From NCBI GenBank assembly GCA_025457785.1, contig JALOTS010000021.1:1-14153 (forward strand): a DNA stretch of 14,153 bases. Reading direction: 5' to 3'. The DNA comes from Pontiellaceae bacterium (GTDB lineage: Bacteria > Verrucomicrobiota > Kiritimatiellia > Kiritimatiellales > Tichowtungiaceae). The position numbers were made by a program, and so were the translations under genes. A model generated the notes under the pieces. That model searched no databases, was not told the DNA's origin, and was given only the letters and a program-made list of their open reading frames with translations. Positions 14,106 to 14,153 of the stretch are shown here, piece by piece; the stretch's first letter is position 1; the number at the start of each line of letters is the position of its first letter.

Positions 14106-14153
14106 TCTGTTGATCCCCTGTGTGCATAGCCAATAATTGGAAAACAACGTAGT

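Overview
The window looks like a chromosomal piece from a free-living PVC-superphylum bacterium, most likely Kiritimatiellota or Verrucomicrobiota. This is an inference from three things: the EF-G is of the spdEFG1/mtEFG1-like type, a secretin gene is paired with a very large secreted multidomain protein, and that protein ends in a DxDxDGLxN calcium-binding motif followed by a C-terminal FYRI-type domain common in secreted proteins of these phyla. No rRNA, tRNA, CRISPR array or intact transposase gene was seen.

Left part (1-3816), housekeeping, GC-rich. A PflX-type radical SAM gene runs off the left edge on the minus strand (1-635). It is divergent from hisA (781-1509), which has two competing hairpins in its leader. 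hisA is followed by fusA (1663-3762), which carries a candidate promoter, a perfect 18-bp palindrome near the presumed start site, and a clean intrinsic terminator at 3790-3816. No other his genes and no ribosomal-protein or tuf neighbours are present.

Middle part (3815-11949). An unrecognised 317-aa gene converges on fusA and its stop codon lies inside the fusA terminator. After a 347-bp gap, a secretin gene (5116-7089) and a 1615-aa secreted protein (GTG start, 7102-11949) form a two-gene unit 12 bp apart. The large protein has a signal peptide, a jelly-roll domain, putative Ig-like domains, a phospholipase-D superfamily region with two intact HxKxxxxD motifs, a lamin-tail-like domain, five copies of a ~70-residue module and a C-terminal domain. 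The secretin and its large neighbour may be an outer-membrane channel and its substrate.

Right part (11950-14153), an accessory island with much lower GC. Two minus-strand genes, a ParB/Srx-fold protein (12200-12877) and a HEPN-like protein with two zinc-ribbon-like cysteine sets (13050-13841), are each bracketed by short 9-10-bp-periodic CRCAAA-type repeats and by two copies of a REP-like GC-rich 21-mer. One 21-mer supplies the stop codon and last residues of the HEPN-like gene. A small frameshifted gene fragment sits at the right edge. This island is the best place to look for an undescribed defence or toxin-like module, but its function cannot be read from sequence alone.
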